A stretch of DNA of 64,000 bases from Aureisphaera galaxeae (GTDB lineage: Bacteria; Bacteroidota; Bacteroidia; Flavobacteriales; Flavobacteriaceae), in contig NZ_JAQQTF010000004.1 of assembly GCF_028561275.1 (NCBI RefSeq), positions 558,001-622,000 of the forward strand, in the 5' to 3' direction. The notes beneath the pieces are model-generated. The model was not told the DNA's origin. It saw only the letters and a program-made list of their open reading frames with translations, and made no database searches. Position numbers and translations under genes: made by a program. Below, piece by piece: positions 50,774 through 60,098 of the stretch; the stretch's first letter is position 1; the number at the start of each line of letters is the position of its first letter.

Positions 50774-52018
50774 ATGAAGCACTTAGTATTAATAATGATC
50801 GCCTTATTTGCCTTTCAAACCCCGGCAGAGGCACAGTTATTCGAAAAAATTAAAAGGAAAGTAAAGAACAAAAAAGAACAGAAAGAGAACGAAACTATCG
50901 ATGAAGGCATCGAAAAAGTAGAAAACATCTTTAAAAAGAAAGACAAAAAGAAGAAAAAGAGAAACGGAGATGGCGAAGGAGAAGACGAAGGCGCTTCCAC
51001 AGAAAGCGGTCCGGTAGTGACTCCAGACATGTCCGAAAAGAAAGAGAAAGAAATCTGGATGAAACGCTACGATTTCAAACCTGGACGTGACATCATCTTT
51101 TTCGACGATTTCGAAAACGAAGACATTGGGGAAATCCCAAGTAAGTGGTATTACAACAAAGGTCTTATGGAAGTGGTCAAAGTAAATTCCGAACAGAACC
51201 ACGTTATGAGTGGCGATCTGGGTTATGGCCATCCCAATTGGGAAGAAGGCTTTACCCTGCCCGAAGCCTACACCATCGAATTCGACATATTCGTAGCCGA
51301 TCCAGCCGCCGAAAATAAGGGTTACGGGAGTTACGGATACACGCTGTATTTCTACGATGGCAATAAAAAACAAGTAGCTACCATCGGTATTGGACATGCC
51401 ACTATGGCCCTACGAGGGAAGGTTGGAGGTGAATTGCCCGATGTAACCGCCTATGACCTTGGAGGAACCTGGAACCATATCTCTATTTCAGTGAATGGCA
51501 ATAGTTTTAAAGGCTATTTCAACGATTACCGAATGTTCAACACACGCATCGACCCGGGAGCTAAACCAGTGTTCTTTACGATGTGGAATTGTTGTCAGAC
51601 TACCGAGAAGCCCGTATTCCTTATCGATAATTTTAAAGTTGCCGCAGGAGCACATCCCAAATACAAAGAAGAAATTTTGGAAGGGAAGATCGTTACCCAG
51701 AATATCCTATTCGAAACAGGAAGTTCGGAGATCATTCCAAGATCCTATGCCGAAGTACAGCGTATTGCCGATGTGATGAAGGCCAATGCCGATAAGACGT
51801 TTAGCATCGAAGGGCATACCGACAATGTGGGAGCCGATGAGTACAATCTTAACCTTTCTAACGAACGTGCTAAATCGGTGAAAAAGGCTTTGGAAGACAT
51901 GGGAATCGATGCCGATAGACTCACAGCCATCGGATTTGGGGAAGCCATTCCATTGGAATCCAACGATACCCCAGAAGGACGTGCGATGAACCGCCGTGTG
52001 GAGTTCGTGGTACAATAA
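50774..52018 (+). CDS. OmpA-domain outer-membrane protein
   Basis: The 414-residue protein has a signal peptide (residues 1-21, ending AEA), a strongly basic Lys-rich stretch (about 24-75), a jelly-roll (LamG-like) domain at about 115-300 (IIFFDDFENEDIGEIPSKWY, YTIEFDIFVADP, WNHISISVNGNSFKGYFND), and a C-terminal OmpA domain at about 310-414. The latter has FETGSSEIIPRSYAEV and IEGHTDNVGADEYNLNLSNE, which bind peptidoglycan. It may link the cell wall to an extracellular or envelope ligand. The next gene follows with 10 bp between and is probably cotranscribed. Confidence 0.92.
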   Translation: MKHLVLIMIALFAFQTPAEAQLFEKIKRKVKNKKEQKENETIDEGIEKVENIFKKKDKKKKKRNGDGEGEDEGASTESGPVVTPDMSEKKEKEIWMKRYDFKPGRDIIFFDDFENEDIGEIPSKWYYNKGLMEVVKVNSEQNHVMSGDLGYGHPNWEEGFTLPEAYTIEFDIFVADPAAENKGYGSYGYTLYFYDGNKKQVATIGIGHATMALRGKVGGELPDVTAYDLGGTWNHISISVNGNSFKGYFNDYRMFNTRIDPGAKPVFFTMWNCCQTTEKPVFLIDNFKVAAGAHPKYKEEILEGKIVTQNILFETGSSEIIPRSYAEVQRIADVMKANADKTFSIEGHTDNVGADEYNLNLSNERAKSVKKALEDMGIDADRLTAIGFGEAIPLESNDTPEGRAMNRRVEFVVQ

Positions 52019-52028
52019 AACGGGAGCC

Positions 52029-54332
52029 ATGAAAAGATATATGTTATACTGTTTTCTATTGCTCTTTGCGGGAGGCGTGCTGCAGGCCCAGGATATTTGG
52101 GACCTAGAGGAGCAATATAAAACCAAGGAAGCCAAAAAGGATAAGCAATTGATCGACCTTATTAGTTTGCATCAGTTGGGGCATCGTATAGGAGAGAAGG
52201 CGGATGAGTTGGCTTTTGCCGCTCCCAAAGGCTCTTCCACTCAAGGAGTATACCTTCGGAAGGCCTTGTTGTACTATTCCCTCTCTGCAAACTATGCGCA
52301 GATTGCGGTAGATCAATTCAATAGTAAGTCCATGGGGCAGCAGAAAGTGAAATCCTGCGAGAAAGCCACTTTTTACTACCGAGCCCTAGGGAAACCCAAG
52401 ATCATTCACGAGAAGCGATTTATCGATGCCTGTGACTTGCTGAAAACAGCTGGAGAGGATGATCCGGCTGGTGATGACGAAGATACTTCCGATCAGGGAA
52501 AAGGAGACCCTTCAGGACCCTTGTACGACTATGAGGAGTTCGAGAAGACCTTAATTGGAAAACGATTGTTTTTTAAGACGCCGAAGCAGACCTTCTCCAT
52601 GATGGTATACGAGCCTTTTGTCATTACCGAAGAACAGTCCATTCAACAGGCCATGGTGAAGAAGCAATTTGAACAAGTGATAAAGATGCTTCCCAAAGAA
52701 CAACGAGCTGCACAGCGAAAGGAAACATACGACAAGTTGGGAAGGGCTCATTGGTATAACTTCGGAAAGGACCTTGGAGGTGTTATCTTCTTTGCTGAAG
52801 ATCAAGGCGGAAAGGATATAAAATTGCTTTGCGATGAAACCGATTCCAAAACTGGAATCGCCTATAAAACTTCAGTAAGTGGAGCGAGAGCGTGCATTGC
52901 TAGCATTTACAAGCACCCCAAAACAGGGGAACGGTTGAAGGGTGGTTCTACCATTGTACAGGTAGAACACAAAGGCGATTTGTTTCAATTGCTTTTGGTG
53001 GCTGGAAAGAACTACAACACCTCAAAGCACGAAAAGATTTTAAGGGTTATGGCACGTTCCCTTCGTATGGAAGGGGTAACCGAGTTGCCCACCATAACCG
53101 TAAAGAAGTGCAAGGAAGATGCGGTAATGCCATTGGCTAAAGGAATTCCTGTATCATGGACGATGTTCGATCGTAAGCGTAAAGCCATTGTGGTGCAACA
53201 ACCCGTAATGGCCCGTGATGCTGGAATTGGCGATGCGGTATCCAATTACTTCGGATTGGTCTTAAAAGTCATTAACTGGACCAAGGATGCACGGCAAATC
53301 ATGAATTTTACCAAAGGTTTGGTGGTAGATAGGGATCTTAAGAAGTCATTACTTACGACCGGGCAATGGCAATTGGAACACCATGTGACCAAAATGGAAT
53401 TTATTCCAACGGAGATTGAAGACTATTCCTCCTTCAATTATGATGGACTCCTTACGAATGCTGCTATCTTTTATCTGGAGGCGCTTCAAAAAGTGAGCAC
53501 AGGAATCTCAGGACTTGGTCGAAAGCTGAATAAAAAATCCATGCGATTGTACTATGAAATTCCAACGGTAACTGTGGAAGCCGAATGCATTCCCCAAATG
53601 ATCTGTAAAAATGGAAAGTGGGTACCCGATTGGAATAACTTGACGTATAGACGCATAAAAACCACGTATGGCAAGATCACTTCCCCCAATAAGGATTTTA
53701 TGAGCATACGGGATGTAGAAAGGGATTTGCAGCGTTATTTCAAAGATAAAATTTATGAATTGGAGCAGTCGGAAAGGGACTATGCCAGGATATTGAACCG
53801 ATGCGATGATTCAAAAGGGCAGTTGTATAAAATCGATTTTCCGGTACATATTGACAAGTGTCCAGTGCTTGAAGGTAAGATACAAATCGTTCAATATGAA
53901 ACCTTGTTCAAAGAAAAGGTTCAGAATGCCCGAAAAGAAGAAATGCGACGCTGGCTTACCGTGCTGAAACCGGCAGAGAAATCGAAATACACGGGAAGGT
54001 TGCTTGAATTAAAAACGCAAAAGGATGCTATGAACGTAGATCTTAATAAGAAGATCAAACTCAGGGAAGGTCATATTACCAATGGCAATGAAGGGGAGGC
54101 AGCCCGATTGGAAGTGGAAATTGGGTTTCTACGGGAAGATATCGCCTTGATAGAGTCCTTTGAGACCAAAACCCAGGCAGCTTTAGGTGTGGTGAATTCA
54201 GGAAGTAGGGAGCGTGCCATGAGTCAAGAGTTATCCGCAATAAGCACCGAAATTTCCAATTTGAAAAAACAAAAAGAAGCATTGAAAAAGCAATTGCAAC
54301 AATGCGTTAAGGATTATGATAAACTTCGATAA
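52029..54332 (+). CDS. Large exported protein of unknown function with coiled-coil end
   Basis: The 767-residue protein has a signal peptide (MKRYMLYCFLLLFAGGVLQA). An N-terminal helical part (about 20-140) is followed by an acidic linker (PAGDDEDTSDQGKGDP), a mixed central region with repeated Lys-rich segments, and a long coiled coil near the C-terminus (about 590-767; EARLEVEIGFLREDIALIES, ISNLKKQKEALKKQLQQ). No known domain was found. The ATG at 52029 is chosen for the signal peptide. Linkage to the OmpA-domain gene suggests an envelope complex. Confidence 0.82.
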   Translation: MKRYMLYCFLLLFAGGVLQAQDIWDLEEQYKTKEAKKDKQLIDLISLHQLGHRIGEKADELAFAAPKGSSTQGVYLRKALLYYSLSANYAQIAVDQFNSKSMGQQKVKSCEKATFYYRALGKPKIIHEKRFIDACDLLKTAGEDDPAGDDEDTSDQGKGDPSGPLYDYEEFEKTLIGKRLFFKTPKQTFSMMVYEPFVITEEQSIQQAMVKKQFEQVIKMLPKEQRAAQRKETYDKLGRAHWYNFGKDLGGVIFFAEDQGGKDIKLLCDETDSKTGIAYKTSVSGARACIASIYKHPKTGERLKGGSTIVQVEHKGDLFQLLLVAGKNYNTSKHEKILRVMARSLRMEGVTELPTITVKKCKEDAVMPLAKGIPVSWTMFDRKRKAIVVQQPVMARDAGIGDAVSNYFGLVLKVINWTKDARQIMNFTKGLVVDRDLKKSLLTTGQWQLEHHVTKMEFIPTEIEDYSSFNYDGLLTNAAIFYLEALQKVSTGISGLGRKLNKKSMRLYYEIPTVTVEAECIPQMICKNGKWVPDWNNLTYRRIKTTYGKITSPNKDFMSIRDVERDLQRYFKDKIYELEQSERDYARILNRCDDSKGQLYKIDFPVHIDKCPVLEGKIQIVQYETLFKEKVQNARKEEMRRWLTVLKPAEKSKYTGRLLELKTQKDAMNVDLNKKIKLREGHITNGNEGEAARLEVEIGFLREDIALIESFETKTQAALGVVNSGSRERAMSQELSAISTEISNLKKQKEALKKQLQQCVKDYDKLR

Positions 54333-54366
54333 GTGCTTCTAATTATCGGAAGGCCATAATGGCCAG

Positions 54367-54392
54367 AAAAGGGGGAGAATGCTTCCCCTTTT
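54367..54392. terminator. Bidirectional hairpin terminator
   Basis: AAAAGGGG (54367-54374) pairs with CCCCTTTT (54385-54392). It lies between convergent genes and can serve both; GGCCATAATGGCC just before it is another small palindrome. Confidence 0.75.
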
Positions 54393-54406
54393 CTTATGCC
54401 ATGGGT

Positions 54407-56458
54407 TTATAAGGAGTAATTGTATTTGTACAACAGCCCAACGGCTTTATTGATAATTTGCTGACTTCTAAAATAGTAAGACGACTCTGGATACTTTTGC
54501 ACGATGATATCGGCATATTTCACAGCCGTACGGCAGCTGTAAGCCATATTGCTGCTCTCATAATAACTACAGCAACATTCCTTGTTATAAAAGTCGGCTA
54601 TGTGATAAATGACATTATCCACCGCATTGGTATTGTTGTAATTAAGCAATAGGGTATTGAATAGATTCAATCCTTTATTCGGATCTTCAAGGTTTTTGAA
54701 AAAATTATAGATTCCTTCTGCTAAAGCGTCATCTGCGAGATCAGAATCGGGATAGTTATCCATAAACTCGGCTACCTTGGCTTCTACTTTTGTAGGATCG
54801 GCCACCACCAATTTTCGAATGAGCAAATAGTGGAGGTAATCCATTTTATTGGAATTGGAAAACCGCTGCATGCCGTTTTCAATCTCCTCAGCTAAAGTGG
54901 AAGGGGAGATATTGTAGGTGAGCTCTTTCTGAAGGGCCAAAAACCGATTCACATCGTTGGTCGTCTTTAATTCTCCCAATAATACCCCTTGCTCAGCAGT
55001 TTTTCGGATTTCTTCAGAAATACGATAATTTCCGCTTAGCAAAGAATTACAGAGTTGGAGGGTATTTTCATCGAACCAATTTTTGTTCATTTTTTCCTTG
55101 AGAAAATAATTGACTCCATGGGAAGCCTTTTCCGGATATTCCTGAATAATGGCAAGTATGGCACTATTGTCCATTCTAGAAATAAGAGTTCTAAAATTTC
55201 GGGTGTCCCAATGGAAGCCTCTCGAATTAAGCACATTTCCCAGCACGTAATCCAGGTTTTCCCGGCTTACATTATTTCCCATACGAGAAATGAGCACCGG
55301 TTCTAGGGAAGTTTTTTGTCGGACGTAATCTCCCTCATTAAGCCCTCTTAATACCTCAAGGGCCCTTTCGTTATCGTCCATTTGGGCATAACACCATGCC
55401 ATCCAATACAGGCTGTCATCGTAGTGAGGAAGCTCCGAATAGCTGGGATTATTGGCATACTGGCTAAAAAATTGAATGGCTTCCTGTAACAAGGACTTCT
55501 CCCTTCGGGTAACATCGTTCTCTCCAGACATAAAAGAAATCACCGCCAGACTAAAATCCTTCTCAGACTTTTGCTCATAGAATTGTTTTACCTTCTCATA
55601 TCCTGATGCATATATAAGGATGTCCTTGATTCTCGAATTTGGATTGCAGGATAACGCCTTTTCGTAGTCACCGATGAGGTAGTAACCATAAGAACAATAA
55701 GGGTCATTATCGTCAATAACTTCCCGTAAACGGTCACGGGATGCATCAGAAACATATTGGGTGAGCAAATAACGCGGATGGATTCCCTTTTCCATTAAAG
55801 TGGCTATAGAATAGGGGGTATGTGCCCATACATTCGTAATGATCTTATTTCCGTATTCACCCTTAAGGCTGTCCGCTAAATTTTCGGCGTATTCTGCTCC
55901 ATGACGAAGCCGAGCATTCCTAAGACAGTAAATGATATCCAACTTTAGGCTATGATTATATTCAGGGAGCGACTTGTCCCGTTCGAGCACCATCTTGGTT
56001 GCATTCGCATAGTCTTTGAGACCTACATATCCCGCCACCACATACCCTAACATTTCATCATAATCAAGGGAATCTACCTCAAAGGCCTCTTTAATGGACT
56101 CTCTAAGCTTGGTCATGTTCTCGTATTCAAATGCCTCTACAACATTATGGTATAGCGAGTCATTGCCTTGTAGATTGTAGCGTTCGGTAAGGGTAGGCTC
56201 TATTTTTTCAATGACTGAAATGGTGGTTCTCAATAAGGAATCCTGAGCCTTTTGATCTTCCAAAAGCTCGTCTACTTTTAAATAATTTGAAACCTCGTTA
56301 GCCCTTGTGTACTGGTAGATTTCGTAATAACTCAAAAGAATGGAAGGTAGGGTAATGATCAAGAAAATGATCAACTGTACCCTATGGTGCCTACAAACGA
56401 GAAATTTGCAGTTATTCTTGCACCGCTTAAACCCTGCTGTTCTCCCCAAACAACGCAT
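54407..56458 (-). CDS. Membrane TPR-like protein with N-terminal zinc motif
   Basis: The 683-residue protein starts with MRCLGRTAGFKRCKNNC and FLVCRHH: Cys3, Cys13, Cys17/Cys22 and His25 form a zinc-binding pattern (C-x-G-x-T-x2-G-x2-C ... C-x2-H) that I associate with short DUF5763-like modules. A membrane helix follows (about 29-47), then roughly 620 residues of helical, TPR-like repeats (for example YDDSLYWMAWCYAQMDDNER, YLIGDYEKALSCNPNSR). The zinc module would be cytoplasmic and the TPRs periplasmic. A cluster CCCSYY lies near 628. No partner genes are obvious. Confidence 0.82.
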   Translation of the reverse strand: MRCLGRTAGFKRCKNNCKFLVCRHHRVQLIIFLIITLPSILLSYYEIYQYTRANEVSNYLKVDELLEDQKAQDSLLRTTISVIEKIEPTLTERYNLQGNDSLYHNVVEAFEYENMTKLRESIKEAFEVDSLDYDEMLGYVVAGYVGLKDYANATKMVLERDKSLPEYNHSLKLDIIYCLRNARLRHGAEYAENLADSLKGEYGNKIITNVWAHTPYSIATLMEKGIHPRYLLTQYVSDASRDRLREVIDDNDPYCSYGYYLIGDYEKALSCNPNSRIKDILIYASGYEKVKQFYEQKSEKDFSLAVISFMSGENDVTRREKSLLQEAIQFFSQYANNPSYSELPHYDDSLYWMAWCYAQMDDNERALEVLRGLNEGDYVRQKTSLEPVLISRMGNNVSRENLDYVLGNVLNSRGFHWDTRNFRTLISRMDNSAILAIIQEYPEKASHGVNYFLKEKMNKNWFDENTLQLCNSLLSGNYRISEEIRKTAEQGVLLGELKTTNDVNRFLALQKELTYNISPSTLAEEIENGMQRFSNSNKMDYLHYLLIRKLVVADPTKVEAKVAEFMDNYPDSDLADDALAEGIYNFFKNLEDPNKGLNLFNTLLLNYNNTNAVDNVIYHIADFYNKECCCSYYESSNMAYSCRTAVKYADIIVQKYPESSYYFRSQQIINKAVGLLYKYNYSL

Positions 56459-56555
56459 CGCACATTATATTTTAAGAGCAAACTGAATCAGAATGCATCA
56501 ATTATAATGTAAATATACTGATAATCAGAAAGTTATTTATGTAAGAATCTTCAGA

Positions 56556-57383
56556 TTACTTTTCGAATCGCAACAACCACTTATAAAAGTTGGACGCTCC
56601 ATACATCTCTGTCCAAGCATTATGGCTATCACTTTCACGGGAGGTGAAAATATAATTATGGTTTTCATAATCGGCGCTGGCGATGGAACTGGAGTGATGA
56701 AAACGGACTTCGGATTGCGATTCCAACTGATTTACACCACGTTCGCTACGATGATACCTAACCACAGCGTCTTCGGTATTGTGCGACACCCAAATAGGCA
56801 TACTTGCCAAGGCTTCGTAATCGCCCACACCTCTAGGACCACCACAGATAGGAGCTACTGCGGCAAATACATCACTCATACTACTGGCCAATCCCCAGGC
56901 GCCGAATCCACCACGGCTTAGACCAGTAAGGTAAATGCGGTCGGGATCCACATTTTCGGAAGCCATCACATCCTTTAATATTTGGCGCATGGTGTCTTCA
57001 TTATTGAAGAACTCACCACCATCTATATGAGGCATAACTACAATAAATGTATCCCTTAGGTAGCGGTCTAATTCAGTCTTCAGGGAACTATCTTCCATGA
57101 TCATTTGGGGTAGTGCCCATTGCAATAGCTTGTCAACGTCACCGCCAACTCCTAGACCTCCTTGCAGAAAGACCAAGACAGGATATTTTTCCGATTGGGT
57201 ATGGCAAGAATTGGGTACGTAGAGGTTGTAACCATCCATAGTTCCGCTTTCAAAGTCTTGGGTAATCGTAATAAGTGAACCCGGATGTCCCTTGGGAAGG
57301 GGCTGGGGCTTAATACTTTTGTTTTGGGCGAAGACAATAAAAGGAACAAATAGGAAGAGGAGGGTTAATTTTGAAGATTTCAT
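56556..57383 (-). CDS. Exported alpha/beta-hydrolase (esterase/depolymerase type)
   Basis: The 275-residue protein has a signal peptide (MKSSKLTLLFLFVPFIVFA). The hydrolase core has YPVLVFLQGGLGVGGDVDKL (oxyanion region), nucleophile elbow GLSRGGFGAWGLA with the Ser near residue 164, and an Asp in VSHNTEDAVVRYHRSE; a His lies in SDSHNAWTEMY. It resembles secreted feruloyl-esterase / PHB-depolymerase-like enzymes, so it may cut ester bonds in polymers in the periplasm. Substrate unknown; monocistronic and divergent from the next gene pair. Confidence 0.9.
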   Translation of the reverse strand: MKSSKLTLLFLFVPFIVFAQNKSIKPQPLPKGHPGSLITITQDFESGTMDGYNLYVPNSCHTQSEKYPVLVFLQGGLGVGGDVDKLLQWALPQMIMEDSSLKTELDRYLRDTFIVVMPHIDGGEFFNNEDTMRQILKDVMASENVDPDRIYLTGLSRGGFGAWGLASSMSDVFAAVAPICGGPRGVGDYEALASMPIWVSHNTEDAVVRYHRSERGVNQLESQSEVRFHHSSSIASADYENHNYIFTSRESDSHNAWTEMYGASNFYKWLLRFEK

Positions 57384-57459
57384 GAAGGTGAATTTAATAC
57401 GGTAAATGAATTGCTAGTGCATACATAACGTTGAAAATCCATTTTTTGTACCTTAGAGC

Positions 57460-58326
57460 ATGCCCATTTGGTTACATACACTGATTTGGATTCTGGCGAT
57501 CTACATCGTCATAAGCGTACTCCTGTATTATCTTCAGGAATACTTTCTGTTTAAACCCGAAAAGCTACCCAAGGAGTTTCAGTTCGCTTACGAAAACCAG
57601 ATTGTAGAAGAATACAACGTGGAAACCAGGGATGGAGCTGTGATCAACGGACTTCATTTCAAGTCGGAAAATCCAAGGGGTGTGGTGCTTTATCTGAAGG
57701 GAAACTCCAAAAGCATAAAAGGATGGGGGAAGTTCGCGGTCGATTTCACCCGGCATAATTACGATGTGATTATGGTCGATTACCGAGGCTTCGGGAAGAG
57801 TACGGGACGACGTACCCAAAAGGCTATAAAACATGATTTGCAGTACATATATAACAAAATGAGGGAACGGGTTCGAGAGGATTTCATCATCCTTTACGGC
57901 CGATCATTGGGATCTGGTTTTGCCACCAAGCTGGCCTCGACCAACAATCCGAAAATGCTTATTTTGGACGCTCCCTATTACAGCCTTACGAAGGTGACGA
58001 AGCGATACATTCCCTTCATGCCACTGTCGTTGATTTTGCGTTTCCCCATGCCTACCTATAAATGGCTCAAATATGTGAATTGTCCCGTGCATATCATTCA
58101 CGGTACCAATGATAAGCTTATTCCCTTTAAAAGCAGTGTAAAACTCTCTAAAATAAAGCCTGAGCTTACCCGTTTATGGCCTGTGATAGGAGGGGGACAC
58201 AAGAACCTCAATAATTTTGAAGAGTACCACAGAATGCTAGGGGAGATCATCAATTTCAAGAAAGAAGAAATTGATTTGAAAACGACCAGCCACAAAGTGA
58301 TTCATACGTCTAAAAAGGCCAAATGA
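57460..58326 (+). CDS. Membrane-anchored alpha/beta hydrolase, copy 1
   Basis: The 288-residue protein has an N-terminal membrane helix (about 5-25) and a BEM46/ABHD13-like hydrolase domain: GVVLYLKGNSKSIKGWGKFA, VIMVDYRGFGKSTGRRTQKA, nucleophile elbow YGRSLGSGFATKLA, acid in HGTNDKLIPF and His in IGGGHKNLNNFEEYH. The catalytic domain probably faces the cytoplasm. Its last four bases overlap the start of a paralogue (ATGA), so they are translated together. Substrate unknown. Confidence 0.9.
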   Translation: MPIWLHTLIWILAIYIVISVLLYYLQEYFLFKPEKLPKEFQFAYENQIVEEYNVETRDGAVINGLHFKSENPRGVVLYLKGNSKSIKGWGKFAVDFTRHNYDVIMVDYRGFGKSTGRRTQKAIKHDLQYIYNKMRERVREDFIILYGRSLGSGFATKLASTNNPKMLILDAPYYSLTKVTKRYIPFMPLSLILRFPMPTYKWLKYVNCPVHIIHGTNDKLIPFKSSVKLSKIKPELTRLWPVIGGGHKNLNNFEEYHRMLGEIINFKKEEIDLKTTSHKVIHTSKKAK

Positions 58327-59126
58327 AACGATTGAAAAAGATTTTAGGGACCTTTTTGGGTCTTTACCTAATTATAACCATACTTATGTTTTTGCTCCAA
58401 GAAAAACTCATTTTTTTACCCTCTACCTTGCCTCAGGACTATGCGTATACGTTTCAGGAGGAATTTGAAGAGCTTTTTTTGGAAGCCGAAGACGGTGCCC
58501 GTCTCAATGCGCTTCACTTCAAAGTAGACAATCCCAAAGGCTTAATTCTCTACTTTCATGGCAATGCTGGGGATCTTTCCCGCTGGGGAGTCATTACTTC
58601 AGAATTCACCAAATACGGATATGATGTATTGGTTATGGACTATAGGACCTATGGAAAGAGTACCGGAAAACTCTCGGAAATGGCACTGTATGGGGACGCT
58701 AAAATGTTTTATAAGAAGGCGATGGAATTGTTTCCTGAGGACCAGATAATCGTGTATGGAAGATCTTTGGGCACGACCTTCGCTACCGCAGTCGCTTCAC
58801 ATCATCACCCCCAAAAGTTATTGTTGGAAACCCCGTTTTACGGACTTGAGGAACTGGCCAAGGAACGTTATTGGTTTCTGCCTGTTTCGGCTTTTCTAAA
58901 ATATCAATTTCCTACCTGGTTTTATGCAGAAAATGTGAAATGTCCTATCACCATTTTTCATGGAACAGAAGATGAGGTTGTTCCTTATCACAGTGGGAAG
59001 CAATTATACGAAACCCTCCCCAAGGACCAAGCGAACTTGGTTACCATATCGGGAGGGTCTCATAACGACTTGATAGCCTTTCCGGCGTATCATGAAGCAA
59101 TTCGCAAGGAATTGCAGGTCGATTAG
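58323..59126 (+). CDS. Membrane-anchored alpha/beta hydrolase, copy 2
   Basis: The 267-residue protein is a close tandem paralogue of the preceding one: N-terminal membrane helix (about 9-26), FEELFLEAEDGARLNALHFK, LILYFHGNAGDLSRWGVI, nucleophile elbow YGRSLGTTFATAVA, acid in HGTEDEVVPYHSG and His in ISGGSHNDLIAF. The oxyanion sequence HGN is canonical here but KGN in copy 1. The stop codon directly abuts the stop of the convergent gene on the other strand. Substrate unknown. Confidence 0.91.
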   Translation: MKRLKKILGTFLGLYLIITILMFLLQEKLIFLPSTLPQDYAYTFQEEFEELFLEAEDGARLNALHFKVDNPKGLILYFHGNAGDLSRWGVITSEFTKYGYDVLVMDYRTYGKSTGKLSEMALYGDAKMFYKKAMELFPEDQIIVYGRSLGTTFATAVASHHHPQKLLLETPFYGLEELAKERYWFLPVSAFLKYQFPTWFYAENVKCPITIFHGTEDEVVPYHSGKQLYETLPKDQANLVTISGGSHNDLIAFPAYHEAIRKELQVD

Positions 59127-59417
59127 TTAATATTTTGGCTTATTGTCTTTTTGCTTCTTTTTTTCCTTCTTTACAGCAGCCTTTCTTCTTTCTAAAGCTC
59201 TCTTCTTTTCATCTGTAGCTTTCTTGTCGTCAGTTTGAGCTTTGTTTGCGCTAGCATCCTTTAATGTAGCCGATTTTAATGTAGCAGGCTTCTTTTTGGT
59301 TTCTGCCTTTTGCTCTACTTTGTCCGCTTTATCCTCAGCTTTCTCTGTTGCTTTATCCTGCGCCTGAAGGGTCATGGCAAACGCAAATGCACAAACGGTT
59401 AAAAGTACTTTTTTCAT
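59127..59417 (-). CDS. Small exported Lys/Ala-rich protein
   Basis: The 96-residue protein has a signal peptide (MKKVLLTVCAFAFAMTLQA); the mature part is almost wholly Lys, Ala, Asp, Glu and Thr (KATEKAEDKADKVEQKAET, ALERRKAAVKKEKKKQKD). It is predicted disordered or helical with no domain. It could act as a polycationic or charge-buffering envelope protein. It lies 67 bp after another Lys/Glu-rich exported gene on the same strand. Confidence 0.72.
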   Translation of the reverse strand: MKKVLLTVCAFAFAMTLQAQDKATEKAEDKADKVEQKAETKKKPATLKSATLKDASANKAQTDDKKATDEKKRALERRKAAVKKEKKKQKDNKPKY

Positions 59418-59484
59418 AAATAGATATTTTAAGTAATTAATTTAGTTAGTATCCTTTCAAATATACCTTTTTTAAATAGAAAAA

Positions 59485-59967
59485 CTAGTTCCTTTTTTTA
59501 CGATCTAGCTTTCCCACACCTTTTCCTCTGCGTTCCAATCGTTTACGATTGGCTTTCAAGGCTTCTTGTCTTTCTTTTTCCTTTTGTGCCAGGAGCTTTT
59601 TTTGAGCTGCAGCTCGGGCCATGGCCTCTTCTTTGGACTTTTTCAGTTCTTCCTCTTGTTGTCTTTTACGTTCGGCAATAAGAGCCTCATTGTTTTCGTC
59701 CACGTTGGTTTCGTCTACCAAGACATTTTTTTGATTGATGGTATCCGATTTTTCAGCGAATACCTGATTCTCCTCCTCGTCATCGGCAACCACCACGGCA
59801 CCTTTCTGTCCTTCGATGGTTTCTACCTCTTGGACAGTTACTTTACTGCCCTCTTTGGTAACGATTCGCTTTACGGTTTTTACTTCGGTAATAGTCTTAT
59901 TTTCCTGCGCTAAGGAAGGCCCAATAATAAGAACTATAAAGAATAGGGTAAGGGTAAAGTTCTTCAT
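59485..59967 (-). CDS. Exported charged coiled-coil protein
   Basis: The 160-residue protein has a signal peptide (MKNFTLTLFFIVLIIGPSLA), a beta-prone part (ITEVKTVKRIVTKEGSKVTV and QEVETIEGQKGAVVVADDEE), an acidic patch and a Glu/Lys/Arg-rich helix (about 95-150; ERKRQQEEELKKSKEEAMAR) ending in GKGVGKLDRKKRN. No family is recognised. Together with the next gene it forms a pair of small exported charged proteins. Confidence 0.72.
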   Translation of the reverse strand: MKNFTLTLFFIVLIIGPSLAQENKTITEVKTVKRIVTKEGSKVTVQEVETIEGQKGAVVVADDEEENQVFAEKSDTINQKNVLVDETNVDENNEALIAERKRQQEEELKKSKEEAMARAAAQKKLLAQKEKERQEALKANRKRLERRGKGVGKLDRKKRN

Positions 59968-60068
59968 AATAACAGCATTTTAGTGATTTGGGGTGGGGTA
60001 AATGTAAGGATTCTTGGGGATTTCTGTACAAAGACACCTGAAATGGGTCGATTCTTTGGTCGAAAACG

Positions 60069-60076
60069 TATATTTG
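60069..60076 (+). promoter_or_regulatory. Bacteroidota -7 promoter box (TATATTTG)
   Basis: TATATTTG matches TAnnTTTG, 22 nt before the ychF start at 60099. No clear -33 element was found. Confidence 0.55.
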
Positions 60077-60098
60077 CACTCTCAAAAATGAAAACCGA

